The notes under the pieces are model-generated. The model was not told the DNA's origin and did no database searches. It was given only the letters and a program-made list of their open reading frames with translations. Of a stretch of 64,000 bases of DNA, positions 45,054 through 57,450 are shown piece by piece. The stretch comes from Nageia nagi (lineage: Eukaryota; Pinophyta). The DNA lies in assembly GCA_050084985.1 (NCBI GenBank), contig JBITNC010000001.1, positions 13,268,001 through 13,332,000 of the forward strand. Direction: 5' to 3'. How positions within the stretch are numbered: position 1 is the first letter of the stretch; each line of letters starts with the position of its first letter. A program made the translations under genes and the position numbers.

Positions 45054-47358
45054 TTAGTGTGGAAGCTCTTCTTCTTGGTGTGGTTGAAGGTATTCAACTT
45101 GGAGGTCTTGAACCTACTCGTCATTGTGAGATAAATAATTTTTAAAGGTATAACCATTTTTTTAAATGATACGAACATTTTTTTGTGAGGTTTACTTTTC
45201 TTATTTGAGGTATACACAAGAGAAGGTATAAATCTCTTCCTTCTTGGTTATTTTATTTTTCATTAAGAATACTAACATATTTTTGTGAGGTGTGTTAGCT
45301 TCTTTTTTGAAAGTATGATAACAAATAACAATATAATGAAATTTTTATATTAACCTCTTTTTTCATTTTACAATACTACTTAAGAGGATAGTATAGTAAA
45401 TTTGCATTTTTTTCAAAATATGCTTAAATTTAGCAATATATGATAATACAACCTTCTAATAATAAAAACTTTGCATTTTTTATTAGTTTCAAAAGATGTT
45501 AATATATTGTTATAATTTGAAATCAAAAATATATTAATATTTTTTTATTATGTACAAAAATTTATTCTTATAATTTTTTTTCTTCATAATTTTTTTTACT
45601 TCTACACAATATATTTTTTTTTCAAAAAAGGGGGGGTCTCATTTTTTGAAGGGAGCAAATATATTACTTGTATTTTTCTATATACATGTTTTATTAAAAT
45701 AAATAATACATATCAAAAAAAATTTGTGTAAAAATAATAATAATAATAAGGGGGGTCGAGTTAGATTCTCGCTACCTTTGGGGGTGTTAACTTCCTTTTT
45801 AGCTTCAATTCCTATAGAGAAGTATATGAGATTAATTTTTTTAGGAAGAAGAGAAATTTTTTTTTGAAGTGCATTTCATGGAGTGCAAGTTATTATTTAT
45901 TTATTGCATTAAAGGTTTATTTAGAGTTAATGCCTTGCTTTTTTCATAAATAGTACTCCTTTTTTAAACAATTTTTTTGGAGAAAGAAAAGTGGTCAAAC
46001 TAAGCTTTAATGTTTTGCCCATCATTTCCACTTAAATGCTTTAAAAGAACTTTATTAAAATATTTTCTTAGCATTTAATTTTAGTGTAAATTTCTAAATA
46101 CCTATCATATTACTTAGGTTTTTTTTTTTGGGTAATTAGCATTGAAATGATAAAGTGCAAAAATGGGAGTTTAGCTTTTCTAAGCTTTTATTGAAAGTTT
46201 TTTTAGTAAAGAGAGGGGGAAATATGTTTATAACTTTTTACTTAAAAATTATAGATCTTTATACTTAGAATGCATGTTAAATGATGCATACTTATTACTT
46301 AAATTATTACGTTAATAATGCATACTTAGGACTTAATTTTTTAAGATGCATGCTTATGACTTAAATTCCTTATGGCTTAAATTCCTTAAGTTAAAAAGAT
46401 ACATGTTGAGTATTTATCATTTATGCAAAGTTAACTTATGCAAATTATGGAATTAATGCATACTTATGCTTAAGTATTTATCATTTTTTTTTCAAAGTTA
46501 ACTTGTGCAAATTTATGGACCTATGTAAAGATGTCCTTTAGAGGTTAGTAAACAAAACCCATTGGACTCTTAAGGTTCCATTTTATGGATGGATAATGTT
46601 TAATTTATGCACTTTAGTTCATGTTTAGCACTATTGTTTTATTTACTTATGCAAAAAAATGCAAACATTGATATGAGCAACCCCTTAAAATGAACACATC
46701 CGCATGTACATTTCACAACATGACTTGTTTGGAGAGCCATGAGGTGAGGATAAGTGAATTGGAGCCTTTAAGTTTGATGATCCAAGTGGTGAAAATTTCA
46801 TACTTCTCAATTTCCTCTAAGTCCTCTATTGATCTGGACATAACTCCAATAGGTGGACATGCATGTGTGTAGTGATACCACATGTTCACACATCCATTTA
46901 GGGATTATCATGATATTCTAGGAGGAAAACTTGAAACCTATTCAAGATTAATAATTGGACCAATCCAATATATGTCATAACCTTGAAAAATAGTAGGTAC
47001 TTCTCCTTGTGAGAGTATAATCTTGACCAAGGTGAACTGGTTGAGGATTGGTAGTACTTGAGCTCCTCTTGTGTAGGCATCCAAGTGAAGGCCTAATTTT
47101 AGATAAAAAAAATAAGCCTCAATAATGTCACTCTACATATACGGTTCTTAAGATGAGAAATGTATTTGGGTACATGGATTATTATTTGAGTTGTTAAATA
47201 TTTGCACTAGTGAATCAAATCAAGAATGTATTAGTTAATAAAATGAATCATGTATTATTTACTTGGTTAAAACTTAAACATATAGTGTTATTTATTAATC
47301 CACATGCTTATTATTTTTCACATTCTTATGTAGCAAATAGAAGAATCTTTTTTACCCA
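45054..47358 (+). other. Leader of element D
   Basis: AT-rich with T runs and G runs (45629 and 45750). Includes the block 46660-47090 that matches the leader of element A, where the minus strand holds the antisense frame (MWYHYTHACP, one stop). Sense ORF 46690-46872 overlaps it. No certain coding function. Confidence 0.6.
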
Positions 47359-47359
47359 A

Positions 47360-48290
47360 ACACATTCTTGATGGTTCCAACTTTGGTATTTGAGAACCTC
47401 AGATAATAGCTGAATTACAAGAAAGGAAGCTTTAGCAAACAATGAATGAGAACCTTGTACCTCCTATAGATGAGAAAGAACTAGAAGCTTATAACACAAA
47501 GAATGAGTTAGCAACCTCCATGATCTTTTGTATAGTTTTAGATGATGTGATCCTGATAATTTTCTCTTCAACCTCAGTAAAAAAAGCTTGGGATAAGCTT
47601 AAGTAAATATACCTTGGTTCAAATTTTTCAATAAGGTTTACTATTCTTCAAAAGTTGCTTCAATCTCATCAAGGGGAAGATAAAAATATGGATATCTACT
47701 TGAATAAAATCATTGACCTAAGGACCTAACTTGTTGCTTGTGGATGCAATTTGATCAATGATGATTTCATGGTCTTCATCATTCTTCAAAACCTTTCTTC
47801 AAATTTTGAAAACTTTGTAATGGTTATGGAAATAAGGCTTGATGATGAAGAAGAAGTCTTCTCCCTTGAGAACCTTTCTAGGATCTTTTTGAAGTATGAA
47901 GAAACTATTAACAAAAAGGTGTTGAATTCTTCTCTTAAGGATAATAATGTTTCTCTTAAAGTAACCAAAACCCCTTTTAAGAGGAAGTTCAACCATCAAA
48001 AGAAATCTTATCCCTTTTCCTCCAAAAGGTTTAAAAAAAGAGGCAATGGCTACAACAATAGTAAGAACAATGATAACAATAGCAACAATAAGAACAATAA
48101 CAATAGTAGTAGAAATAATGGAAACAATAACCACTTCAAGCAAAAAGATGAAAAAGATAAATCAAACAATCCTTATCCTAAGAAAATTTTGATGATAATT
48201 GTAACTATTATGGCATCCAAAGTCACAAAGAAGTTGATTGCTATAAAATAAAAGAGAGAAAAAGAACAAAGGTAATGGAAATGTAAAGAA
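47360..48290 (+). pseudogene. Copia gag of element D
   Basis: The N-terminal UBN2-like part is readable with stops (AYNTKNELATSMIFCIVLDD, VKKAWDKLK, QGEDKNMDIYLNKIIDL). The open part 47751-48251 follows: DDFMVFIILQNLSSNFENFV, MEIRLDDEEEVFSLENLSR, a basic region, a long Asn-rich tract (NNSKNNDNNSNNKNNNN) and a zinc knuckle remnant CNYYGIQSHKEVDC read in another frame, with the second Cys replaced by Tyr. Gag forms the particle. A frameshift or stop occurs just before the knuckle. Confidence 0.85.
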
Positions 48291-48379
48291 CTTCAAAGGA
48301 AAGAAGAATATTCAAGTTGATTTTTCTATGATACTCTACTCCATATCTTGCTCTTTTATATTTGATTAGATTATTGATT

Positions 48380-48895
48380 CTAGTTGCACTAATCACCTAT
48401 GATTTGAAAAGGAAAAGTTTGAGAACTTTCATAAGTATAGAAAAGATGCAGTTGTTATAGGTGATAACTCTACCCTTGAAGTCCAAGGAATTGGAAGTGT
48501 GTTGATTCACGAAAATATTTTTAATAATGTGTTCTATGTTCTTAAGCTTAGGATGAACCTTCTATCCATGATCCAAGTTGTTAGAAAAGGGTACTCTTTT
48601 GAGTTTGAATCTCAATCTTGAAACATTAAGAAAAGACTTGCCATGTTGGTTAAAGGATCAGTGAAAGATGATCTCTACATTGTGGATCAAGTTCCATCAA
48701 AGATGTGTATTGCTACAAGTGTGTGTTATAGAGTTAATCTTTGGCACCAACTTTTAAGGCATCTTAACCATAAGAGTATTCAAATCATAAAATATCAAAA
48801 ACTTGTGGAAGGTTTGACTTCAATTTCTCCTCCAATTGGTCTATGTGAAAAGTACATTCTTGGCAAGATGCATAGATAAAAGATTGAAAAAGATA
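48380..48895 (+). pseudogene. Protease and gag-pre-integrase of element D
   Basis: ATTATTGATTCTAGTTGCAC encodes IIDSSCTNHL-like protease active-site sequence (D-S-S-C). GDNSTLEVQGIGSVLIHENI and VFYVLKLRMNLLSMIQVV follow, then the open part 48643-48879 with LWHQLLRHLNHKSIQII...GLCEKYILGKMHR, in which the first Cys of the C-x2-C pair is kept and the second is Tyr. Confidence 0.82.
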
Positions 48896-49640
48896 AGGTA
48901 ACAAGAGCATCTCAACCTCTTCAACTTGTGTAATTAGATTTAATGGATCCATTTCAAACTAAGTCACTTGGAGGAGCAACTTACATCTTGACTTTCATTT
49001 ATGACTTTAGTAGAATGACCTTTAGGTATCTACTTAAGCATAAGGATCAAACTTTTAAGAGTTTTAAGGTTTTTAATATCTTTGTTAAGAATCAAACTAA
49101 TCTTAAAATCAAGATGCTGAGATCAGATAATGGGAAAGAACATAAAAGCAATGAGTTCAATGACTAATATGCTAAGTATGGAATCATGAGGTAGTTTATG
49201 ATTCCCTACACTCCTAAATAGAATGATGTTGCTTAAAAGAAAAATAGGACAATTATGGAGATGGCTAGATGCATGTTGGGTAATCTTTCTAGTTTCTTGT
49301 GAGGTGAAGCTATGAGCACTACTAGTTACACCTTGAATAGGTGTCCTACAAAAGCTATTCAAGATAAAACTTCTTTTGAGGTATGGTTAAGAAGAAAACC
49401 TAACATTTCTCACCTTAGGATGTTTAGTTTTGAATCATTCTTCTTTATTATTTTTGAGAAAAGAAAAAAGTTAGATAAAAGAGTTGAAAAATGCATTTTT
49501 GTTGGTTTATGATAGTCAACATAGAGGCTATAGGATCTACTCTCCATATTACAAAGTTGTGTTTGTTTCAAGGGATGTAAAGTTCAATTAACTTCCTAAA
49601 GAATCTATTTCTAATGAGGATGTTAATGATCCAAAAGACT
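48896..49640 (+). pseudogene. Copia integrase of element D
   Basis: MDPFQTKSLGGATYILTFIYDFSRM, then IKMLRSDNGKEHKSNEF with the second catalytic Asp. The NGVAERKN block is broken by a stop at the Glu position. The C-terminal TSFEVWLRRKPNISHLRMF and GVNxRGYRxYS-like ending follow with stops. Open parts are 48943-49167 and 49312-49512. Confidence 0.85.
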
Positions 49641-49799
49641 CTTCAATTGCATCTAGCTGGTTAGATATTGATCTAGATAAGTCACCTCAATACTAAAACT
49701 CTCCAACTCAAAAGGTAATAAGGAGCATGACCTTGAACAAATATTTATTTACCAATATTGACAACAAGCATGAGCCCTCATCCTTCAAATAAGATTCAA

Positions 49800-50640
49800 A
49801 ACACAAGTGCTAGATGGAAGCCATGAAAGTGGAGTATGAGGTACTTATGAAAAATAAAACTTGGGACTTGGTTTCTTATCTTAATGAGAAGAATGTGATT
49901 GGAAATAAGTGGATCTATAAGGTCAAGTTCAATTCAGTTGAAGATATTGAGAAATACAAGATAAGGTTAGTAGCTAAAAGTTTTGCTTAAAAATACAATG
50001 TAGATTACGAGAAAATCTTTGCTCTCATGGCAAAGATTCCTATTATCAAGATTATCCTTGCTCTTTTTACAACACAAATATGGAAGTTTTTCAACTTGAC
50101 ATTAAGAGTGGATTTCTCAATGGTGACCTAGATGTGAAAATTTTCATGAATCAACCAAAAGGGTTCATTATGGAAGACAAGGAGTCCTTTGTGTGCAAGC
50201 TAAAGAATTCATTATATGGACTTAAGCAAGCACCCAGAGCCCGGTATAGAAAGATTTTAGGGTATTTTGTAGATATTGATTTCTCCAAGTGCTTCTCGAA
50301 CTCTAATCTATATGTGATCAATCAAGGAAAAGACATGGTATTGATTCTCCTTTATGTGGATGATATTTTAATTACTGGAAACAATGATGAAATCATTCAA
50401 GAGTGCATATCCAAATTTAAAGAAACATTTGAAATGACTAATCTTGGTCTCTTGCACTAATATCTTGGAATGTAAGTATATCAATACAAGTATTGTACTT
50501 ATCCAGTTAATCTAAGTATATTTTAGATATATTGTAGAAGTTTGGAATGGAGTGTAGATATGTTGTAATCCCAATCTCTCTTGGAATCACTATCTCTCTG
50601 AGCTCCAACTCTCAGTTAGCTAATGCTACAGCTTACAAGT
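49800..50640 (+). pseudogene. Copia reverse transcriptase of element D
   Basis: The N-terminus at 49815-49990 reads MEAMKVEYEVLMKNKTWDL, NKWIYKVKFNS, YKIRLVAKSFA. The open core at 50080-50460 has QLDIKSGFLNGDLDVKIFMNQP, SFVCKLKNSLYGLKQAPRARY and the catalytic LILLYVDDILIT intact. A stop after LGLLH and others near 50520-50700 interrupt the rest. It is the counterpart of 15270-16164 in element A. Confidence 0.88.
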
Positions 50641-50790
50641 AATTAATTGGTAGTTTTCTGTATTTAACTATATCTAGGCTAGATATTACCTTTGTAGTGA
50701 AGTTGATGGCATGATTCATGCAAAAACCATATGTTGAGCACCTCAATGTTGTTAAGCAAATCTTGAGATATGTTGTAGGAACTAAGGATC

Positions 50791-51240
50791 TTGCTCTCAA
50801 GTATTGTTCTCTTTGGATTCTCAGATTCTAACTATGGAAGAGATAGAGATGATAAGAAATCAACCTCTATGTATGTGTTTAGTATTTGTTTAAGTGCTAT
50901 CTCTTGGGCTTCCAAGAAGCAGCCTACTATTTCTCTTTCCATTATAAAAGCTAAATACCTTGCCATATCTATTGCAGCCTAGGAAGCCATTTAGCTAAGG
51001 CATATTCTAAAATAAATTTGGTATGAGTAAGGTGGCTCATCTTTGATTTCTTTAGATAATCAGTTGGCTATATTTTTGGCTAAGAATCTTATGTTCTATT
51101 AGAGAATAAAACATGTGATAATCTATGCACATTTTATCAAGAAGAAGGTTCTTGATGGCATCATACACCTGGAATATTATCCATCCACTTTAAACTCCAC
51201 TGATTTGTTCACCAAGCCCCTCCTAAAAGCTTAGTTTTGT
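50791..51240 (+). pseudogene. Copia RNase H of element D
   Basis: FSDSNYGRDRDDKKSTSMYVF holds the first Asp. ISWASKKQPTISLSIIKAKYLA follows, where the usual S-T-A-E-Y-x-A Glu now reads K. SLISLDNQLAIFLAKN and HFIKKKVLDGIIHLEYYPS complete the domain, with stops from 50983 on. Confidence 0.82.
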
Positions 51241-51989
51241 AATCTTAGAGATGCTATCGAGTTGGTGAAGTTACCCTCAAAGGGGAGTGAAGTTTGAATT
51301 CTTGTGTTGAATTCATGTTTGTGATGATAACTTCACCCCTAGAAGGATTTTATGTTGTATAGTGTTGATTTTGTTGTACACCTTCATGGTAAGTTTGCTC
51401 TACATGAGGAACTTGTATAAAATTTTAAAAGCAAAAAGATTGGCCAATCTAGCATTGTTTAGTTATCCATGTGTGAGGAAATTTTTTATGTTTTTTGGCA
51501 TTGTTAAATTATCCTTATGTGAGGAACTCGTATGTGCATGCTATATTTTGTAATTATAATCAACACATGTTTTGTATATAGCAAGTGACTATGAGTTTTT
51601 TGGCATGGCATCTTTGTGATTAGCTCATGATACCATTTGAGTGATTCATATATCATTATTGATATGAATATGTTACATATAACTAATATTGTTATTTGAG
51701 CTACTTATGAGTTGTAGGTTCCTTTGAGATTGTAGATTACTTACTTCAAGTATGTAGGCTCTTGGAGACTCTTCATGACTTGTAGTTGGATGACTACTTC
51801 AAGTACATTGAAACCAGTTGTGGTTAATGATTATATTTGGCAAAGTAGTGAGTTTCAAACTAGATCTTTCTTCTTTACAAATATGTAAAAAAATTTCATC
51901 TTCATTGTATCTATTTGGAGGAGAACTCTCTTACTTTATCTCTTTCTTCTCTCTTATTCACTATGTCTCAATATTGCATTAACAAGAAG
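51241..51989 (+). other. 3' UTR and polypurine tract of element D
   Basis: Non-coding, equivalent to 13766-14629 of element A. Ends in the purine run AACAAGAAG directly before the 3' LTR. Confidence 0.65.
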
Positions 51990-52476
51990 TGTTGGAATGT
52001 ATAATGCATTATTGTAAAGGTTATATAATAATATTATATGTAAGTTCACCAATACTTAGGGGTATCATTTGATACCTTAAGTATTTAAATGAATACGATA
52101 ATGTAACTTGTCTTACACTCCATGTCATGAGCATGCCCCTTAGGTAAAAGGATGTGCATGTTGTGCTTTTGTATATTAGATAAAAAGGTGATCCAAAGAA
52201 GGATTTTGGCCTATAAATAGAAGGCTTTCTCTTTGTGATAACACACCAATTTTTTGGAGTAAATCTATGCTATAGGATAGTGTTTAGGAGATGACTTAGG
52301 AGAATTGTAAGATATTCATGTTTGTGAATGAAGTGAGATCTAGTTAGTAGATGTACTCCTAGTTGGAGGAACCATTTACATCTTGTGTTATCTTTGTGAG
52401 TTTGTTAGATGTGTATTTGAGCTTTCATGTGATCTTGGGAGTTTAAATTTTTTCTTGTTATAGTTCAATTCTCTCA
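51990..52476 (+). repeat. 3' LTR of element D
   Basis: Begins TGTTGGAATGTATAATGCAT, ends TTCTCTCA. TATA box CTATAAATAG at 52211-52220. Differs from 44552-45039 by many substitutions and small indels. Confidence 0.9.
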
Positions 52477-53429
52477 AAAACTAGGACATACAAGAGATCT
52501 AGGGTAAGAGATAACAATTGAACACATTAATCCTAGATCTAACATGTGCTAAATATGAAATAATATATTTATGTTCTTGTTATTGAAGTATCTAAATCTT
52601 TCATAATACTTTTGTAACCTTCCCAACCTACACATTCAAATTCAATAGTTTTTAGGGGGGGTTTATATTTATCCAAAAACATTCAAGAGTTGGGAACAAC
52701 CTCAAAGATGATTAAGCTCCGCCTTATAGATTAGTAGCCAAAACCAAATTAGAAATGAAAAATGAGCTCAAAAAATGCATCAAACACCTAAAATAGGGGA
52801 ATCAAGATCACAAGAACCCTATAAAGTAAAAATAAATTATGCCATCACTTTTCAAGACTAAAGATTCTTTGAAAATAGGACCAATTTCAATCTTGTATAC
52901 CTAAAATGATACCATGGTTGATTCTATTATTGATGGATTTTATCGAGCTAAAAGTTGAGGAGGTTATCATATGACTTGGAGATTTCTAATCTTAATTTTT
53001 ATTATTTTGATTCAACTCAAAACATGTCTTTTTTGCATAAAATGTTACCTAACTTATCATAAGATACTTGAATGAATTCTTCTATGAACTTTAGAATGAT
53101 GATTTTGAAGAATTCATTAATTTGTAGATTCTCATAAACATTAGCAATGGCTTGATCATAAGAGAATAGATTGATTTATTTAAATTTGCTCAATCATAAT
53201 AAGAGTTGATTATTTGAAATAGAATTAAGGTATTCTTTTATAAATTATAAAAGAAATAAGACAATAGCACATTAGCTGACCTTTCTCTTAAAATTTAAGT
53301 AATTAAATATTTTTATATACCTAATTGGATTCTTAAAAATTTTAAAAACATTATTAGGTAATGTTAAAGGTGAGAAAGAAATCTTTATGAAGAATAGAAG
53401 GTTCTAATGTTTTAGGAATGTATCAATCT
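52477..53429. other. Spacer between elements D and E, left part
   Basis: AT-rich DNA with no coding frame or repeat I can name. Confidence 0.4.
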
Positions 53430-53949
53430 CAGATAGAAATAGTGGGCTGAGGAGCAAGAGGATAAGTGTCTATAATGATTAGAAATGGATCCAAGGAGGA
53501 TTCCTATGATGACCTAGATGGATATATTGTTGATAGGATGGTGAAAAAAGGAGAAAGAGGATCAGAGTCAGCAAGGCATGGTGGTAGGTATAGGGAGGAA
53601 TCCAATGATAACCCAATTGGTGAGGATGGTGTACAAGACTTGAAGAGTGTGGATATTGGGAGGAGTAGAGGAGGAAGAGCCCATTTGTTTGAATTGAATT
53701 TTGGGGAAGATACCTTTGGGGATTTACAATAACTTGTATTAGTATAAGGTCAAAGGAATTATTATGGTTGGAGCTATAAAGATTGTCATAGTAGCAAAGG
53801 GTTATATTTGGTTGTTGGAGAGGGTTTCCCTTTGAAAGAGGTCAAGGATGAATATTTTGAACTGATTAGACAAGAAAGAAAAAAATGGTTTTATCTAGAT
53901 GTTGAGCTTTGTTGGAAAGAGTTCATAGGGTCCTATTCCAAAAGTTGAG
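53430..53949 (+). pseudogene. Unidentified frame, possible gene or transposon remnant
   Basis: A single plus-strand frame of about 170 codons with only two internal stops (53733 and 53748). It has an acidic and basic mixed N-terminal part (SKEDSYDDLDGYIVDRMVKKGERG, RHGGRYREESNDNPIGEDG, GRSRGGRAHLFEL), then NYYGWSYKDCHSSKGLYLVV, GEGFPLKEVKDEYF and KKWFYLDVELCWKEF. The higher GC and charged composition differ from the surroundings. I recognise no family. It lies between two retroelements. Confidence 0.4.
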
Positions 53950-55431
53950 GGAGAATGGTTGGTTTGATATTATATATCTTTCTCTAGTTTAGCTCCAAAC
54001 ATGTGGTGTAAGAGAGTATCTTTTCTGAGAACATAACTTATAATTTTTTGATGGGTGTCTCTCATATTAAATTATTTCTTATTTTGTTTGGTCTATAAAT
54101 GGTAGGCTTAACCTCCATTTAAGGGAAGGTTTTAGATTATGTTTTGGTTTGGTCAAGTTCATTACTCAAACTAGGATGTGAGATCATAGGTGAGAATATT
54201 TGGTTTCTTTGAATTTAATTTTTTTGATTAGGAAATTTGGCACCTTTGATTTTTGAATTTGATTTTATGTGTGGCATGTTTTAAATGGAGGTACAAGATG
54301 CAACATTAGCAAACTAGATTGGGATATATCTTCTTCAATTTGACTTTTTTTCTTCATGATTTAGAGTTGGCTCTAAGCCTTAGATTGGATTTTACTAAGT
54401 TAGAATATATTTTAGTGTGGTTTTTATCATATTTTAAGCCTTAGTCTCCTTATATAGTACCAAAAATGATTTAAGTTGAATATTTTGAATATGATTAAAG
54501 GTGCAAGGTAAGGGAATCCTTTCAAAATCCCTAGTTATATCTAATGTAAACAAAAAATATATATGAAAGATAATTGTTATTATTATTTTTATTATCAAAT
54601 GTGATAACTTTCTTCTCAATGATTTCTTCAAATGTATTCCTTAAATATAGGCATTTTTCAATAACATATTTCTTGATTTTATGAAAATCATAAAACTCAT
54701 TATCATCTTTCTCACCTCAAATATTGATGGAGCCTATTGACTCTTCATATGTTTGCTTTTTGCCTCACTCAAATATATTATATTTTGTCACTCTTTTTTG
54801 TCTACTTATCACTCTTACATATGAGAGTTGTACTAGATGCTCCCTTTCCCTTATTATATGTATTTGTATACAACCCCATTGACCATTTTTGGCCACCCAT
54901 GGATATTAATATTGAATTTATAATGCATAATGCCCTTTAAAAAAAATGATAAAAGGGATAAAATTAAGGTGATAAATGAGTTTTGTTCAAATTAATTACT
55001 TCATGATTTCCTTGAGTTTATTATCAATATTAATGAATTTTATTTTATTTTTTTCTTAGTAAGGGTAACTCCTTATGTCTTAGCAACCCTAATTTAAAAA
55101 AGTGTTGATATCATTCCTAAGTTTTTTTTCCCATTTTCTAGTTTTTTCATAGGTGAATTAATTATTAGATGCATTTGCATGTTATATGAAACTTAAAAAG
55201 CCTACTTATAATAAAATAGTTTCTTGATACAAAGCTTCATGATATAGTTCAACAAAAGAGGAGATAGGTGCCTCAATATTGATACCTCTCAATGTGTATA
55301 TATATAAGAGCTAGTATTACACTTCTCCTTGTAGAAATATAACCAAATCATAAAATAAAAATAATCCATAAATTATCTTACATTCAAAAATGATTAAAAT
55401 ACATTTATCATAAACATATAGAATGGATGAA
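53950..55431. other. Spacer before element E
   Basis: AT-rich, with short ORFs on both strands (54434-54631, 54737-54940) that show no known motif. Nothing else seen. Confidence 0.4.
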
Positions 55432-56282
55432 TGTTAACACATAAAAATGAATTTATGTCTTTAAATCAATAAATTAATAAAATATGCTTGGCCTAAATAT
55501 ATGTCTTGAATGTATTAAAGTGATAATATCAATGTTTGTCTTGAATATGAATTTTATAATGATTATCTTGAATATTGCATGGATTATCTTGAATATTGCA
55601 TGAATTATCTTGTTTATTGGTGTGTTTATCTTGAATATTGTGAATTAGCCTTATTTATGTAGATGCATGCCGACCCATGGGTTGTATTATCTATTATCTA
55701 TATAAATAAGGGATCTAATAGTAAGTCCAGATAACAAGGATACACACGATCCCGCGTATGGTCTTGTAAGTGGCAACCCCTTAAGGTATCTCTTGGTACC
55801 GCCTACAAGGCTGTGGTTTGTGTGCTTCCTTTCGCGAGCTATCCTGACATCCACGATCTATTCTGATATCACATTGCTATCTGAGACATCCGTATTGAAG
55901 TTATGGACTTGATAGAGAAGTTGAATCATCAAACGAAGGCTGCTGGTGCTCCTTTATGAACCAAAGAACACCATCGGTGCTCTTATATCACTGAAATGGA
56001 CCACCTGCGGTCCTCTTTTTGCATCTTCACAGGTCACTACGTTGTTGGAAAGGTAGCTCTTTATCAGTACATCACCAATATCTTCATCTTTCGTTGTCAA
56101 TTACATTCGTGAGGTAAGTACACAAATTATAGTCTTGGTTGGTACAATTACATTTCTAAATTGGTTATTTTGTTTATTATTATTTAGAATAAATTGCTAT
56201 TCATAGCTCAAATATAGATAATATTGAGTTTGTAGATATTTGCCTATTTATTTATTTGCACGCTCAATTTTATTTGTAAACA
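55432..56282 (+). repeat. 5' LTR of element E
   Basis: 851 bases, TGTTAACAC...GTAAACA. Contains four near-identical GAATATTGCATG(G/A)ATTATCTT-type units (about 55560-55640), a TATA box and three short palindromes near 55938, 55966 and 55998. Confidence 0.88.
55700..55708 (+). promoter_or_regulatory. TATA box of element E LTR
   Basis: CTATATAAATAAGGG; conserved in the 3' LTR near 63513. Confidence 0.6.
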
Positions 56283-56284
56283 TT

Positions 56285-56303
56285 TGGTGAACCCGACGTG
56301 AAG
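56285..56303 (+). promoter_or_regulatory. Primer-binding site of element E
   Basis: TGGTGAACCCGACGTGAAG begins two bases after the LTR. It has the TGG start expected of a tRNA 3' end complement, but I cannot name the tRNA. Confidence 0.65.
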
Positions 56304-56358
56304 TGCACATCATTGTACTAAAACCCTAAAGGTTTTAGTTAGAACTAATATCTATTTT

Positions 56359-57450
56359 GTGAGTGTTTTAGTTATGGATCAGCTTAAATTATGCTTGCAT
56401 AGTCTTTCAAAAAGAGATTTAGATGAATTATTGGGGGAAATCAGACATAATGATCCAGAGGGATCTGGAAGAATGCAAAATAGTGCTGAGGGTGACAATA
56501 GTAATTTTCAAGCTACTATAGAGGGTATGCAAAGGCAAATAGACAAATTGGCAAGGGGATCAACTCCGCCTAATGATTCTTTTGAATTTGGTAGTCCCTT
56601 ATACGATGAGATTCGTAGGCACATGCCACCATCTGACTATAAAGAGCCAAAATTCTACAAGTTCAATGGTGAAGGAGATCCGAGAAGACATATACAAGGG
56701 TTCAAGGATGAGTGCGAACTCAAAATTGGTACAGATCAAAGATTGCAAGCTAAATTCTTTCCCCAAAGTTTGGAGGGAGAGGCTCGAGAATGGTTTTATG
56801 CCTTACCTGAAGGGTCCATCACATCATTTGAGGAATTTAGTAGTTTGTTCCTGGAGCAATATAAGCATAACATCAAGAAGGAGATTATGCTATCATATTT
56901 ATGCGCTATCAAGCAAGGTAGTGATGAGCAACTAGACAAATTTGTTGTAAGGTTTAAGAAGACATGGCAGCAAGTGAAGACCAGATTAACGGAAAAAGAG
57001 GTAAATAACATTTTTAAAGAAGTTATTATATTGCCCTTACAATCACATGTTATCGATTATACGCATCTTGCATTTTTTGATATGATGTATAAATTGTTAG
57101 AGAAGGAGGAAGTCCTTGTGAAGCTAGGGCTTGTGAAGTATGGTAGTAGTGATAAGAGATCGCAATCACCAAAAAAGGAGAAAACTATCCATGTGGTTGA
57201 GAAGACAATTGAGATGAAAGAGAGGAAATTTGTGAGATTTCCCATACCTCCGAGGTATATCCTAAAAGACCTTGTGGCGAAAGGGTTGTTACAACCCTTA
57301 CCTTAGCAGGAAGAAGATCCTATAGCAGAAAGACCCACTTGGTATAAGGAAGATAGGTATTGCAAGTACCATCAGACTAAGGGCCATGCTACTAATGGGT
57401 GTGTAAGCCTTAGGGATAGGGTACAGAAGCTCATAGAAGATGGATTCTAT
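56359..57450 (+). pseudogene. Gag of element E
   Basis: The open frame 56359-57306 (315 codons) is the longest in the window. MSVLVMDQLKLCLHSLSKRD is followed by EPKFYKFNGEGDPRRHIQGF, AKFFPQSLEGEAREWFYALP, SITSFEEFSSLFLEQY and LDKFVVRFKKTWQQV, a complete Retrotrans_gag core. It then reads through a stop at 57304-57306 (probably an old CAG) to a zinc knuckle-like CKYHQTKGHATNGC. The start may lie further upstream, at MDQLKL or before, since the ORF opens close to the primer site. Confidence 0.9.

Larger units (their letters stand above)
44552..52476 (+). mobile_element. Copia element D, same family as A
   Basis: 7.9 kb plus-strand Ty1/copia element with LTRs 44552-45039 and 51990-52476, primer site, 2.3 kb leader, gag, gag-pre-integrase, integrase, RT, RNase H and 3' UTR. 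LTR ends and protein segments match element A. The flanking five bases (caaat on the left, aaaac on the right) do not match, so no TSD is recognisable. Internal frames carry many stops. Confidence 0.9.

Noticed and set aside
44547-52481. Target site duplication for element D
   Set aside because: The five bases on either side (caaat and aaaac) do not match, so I do not claim one.
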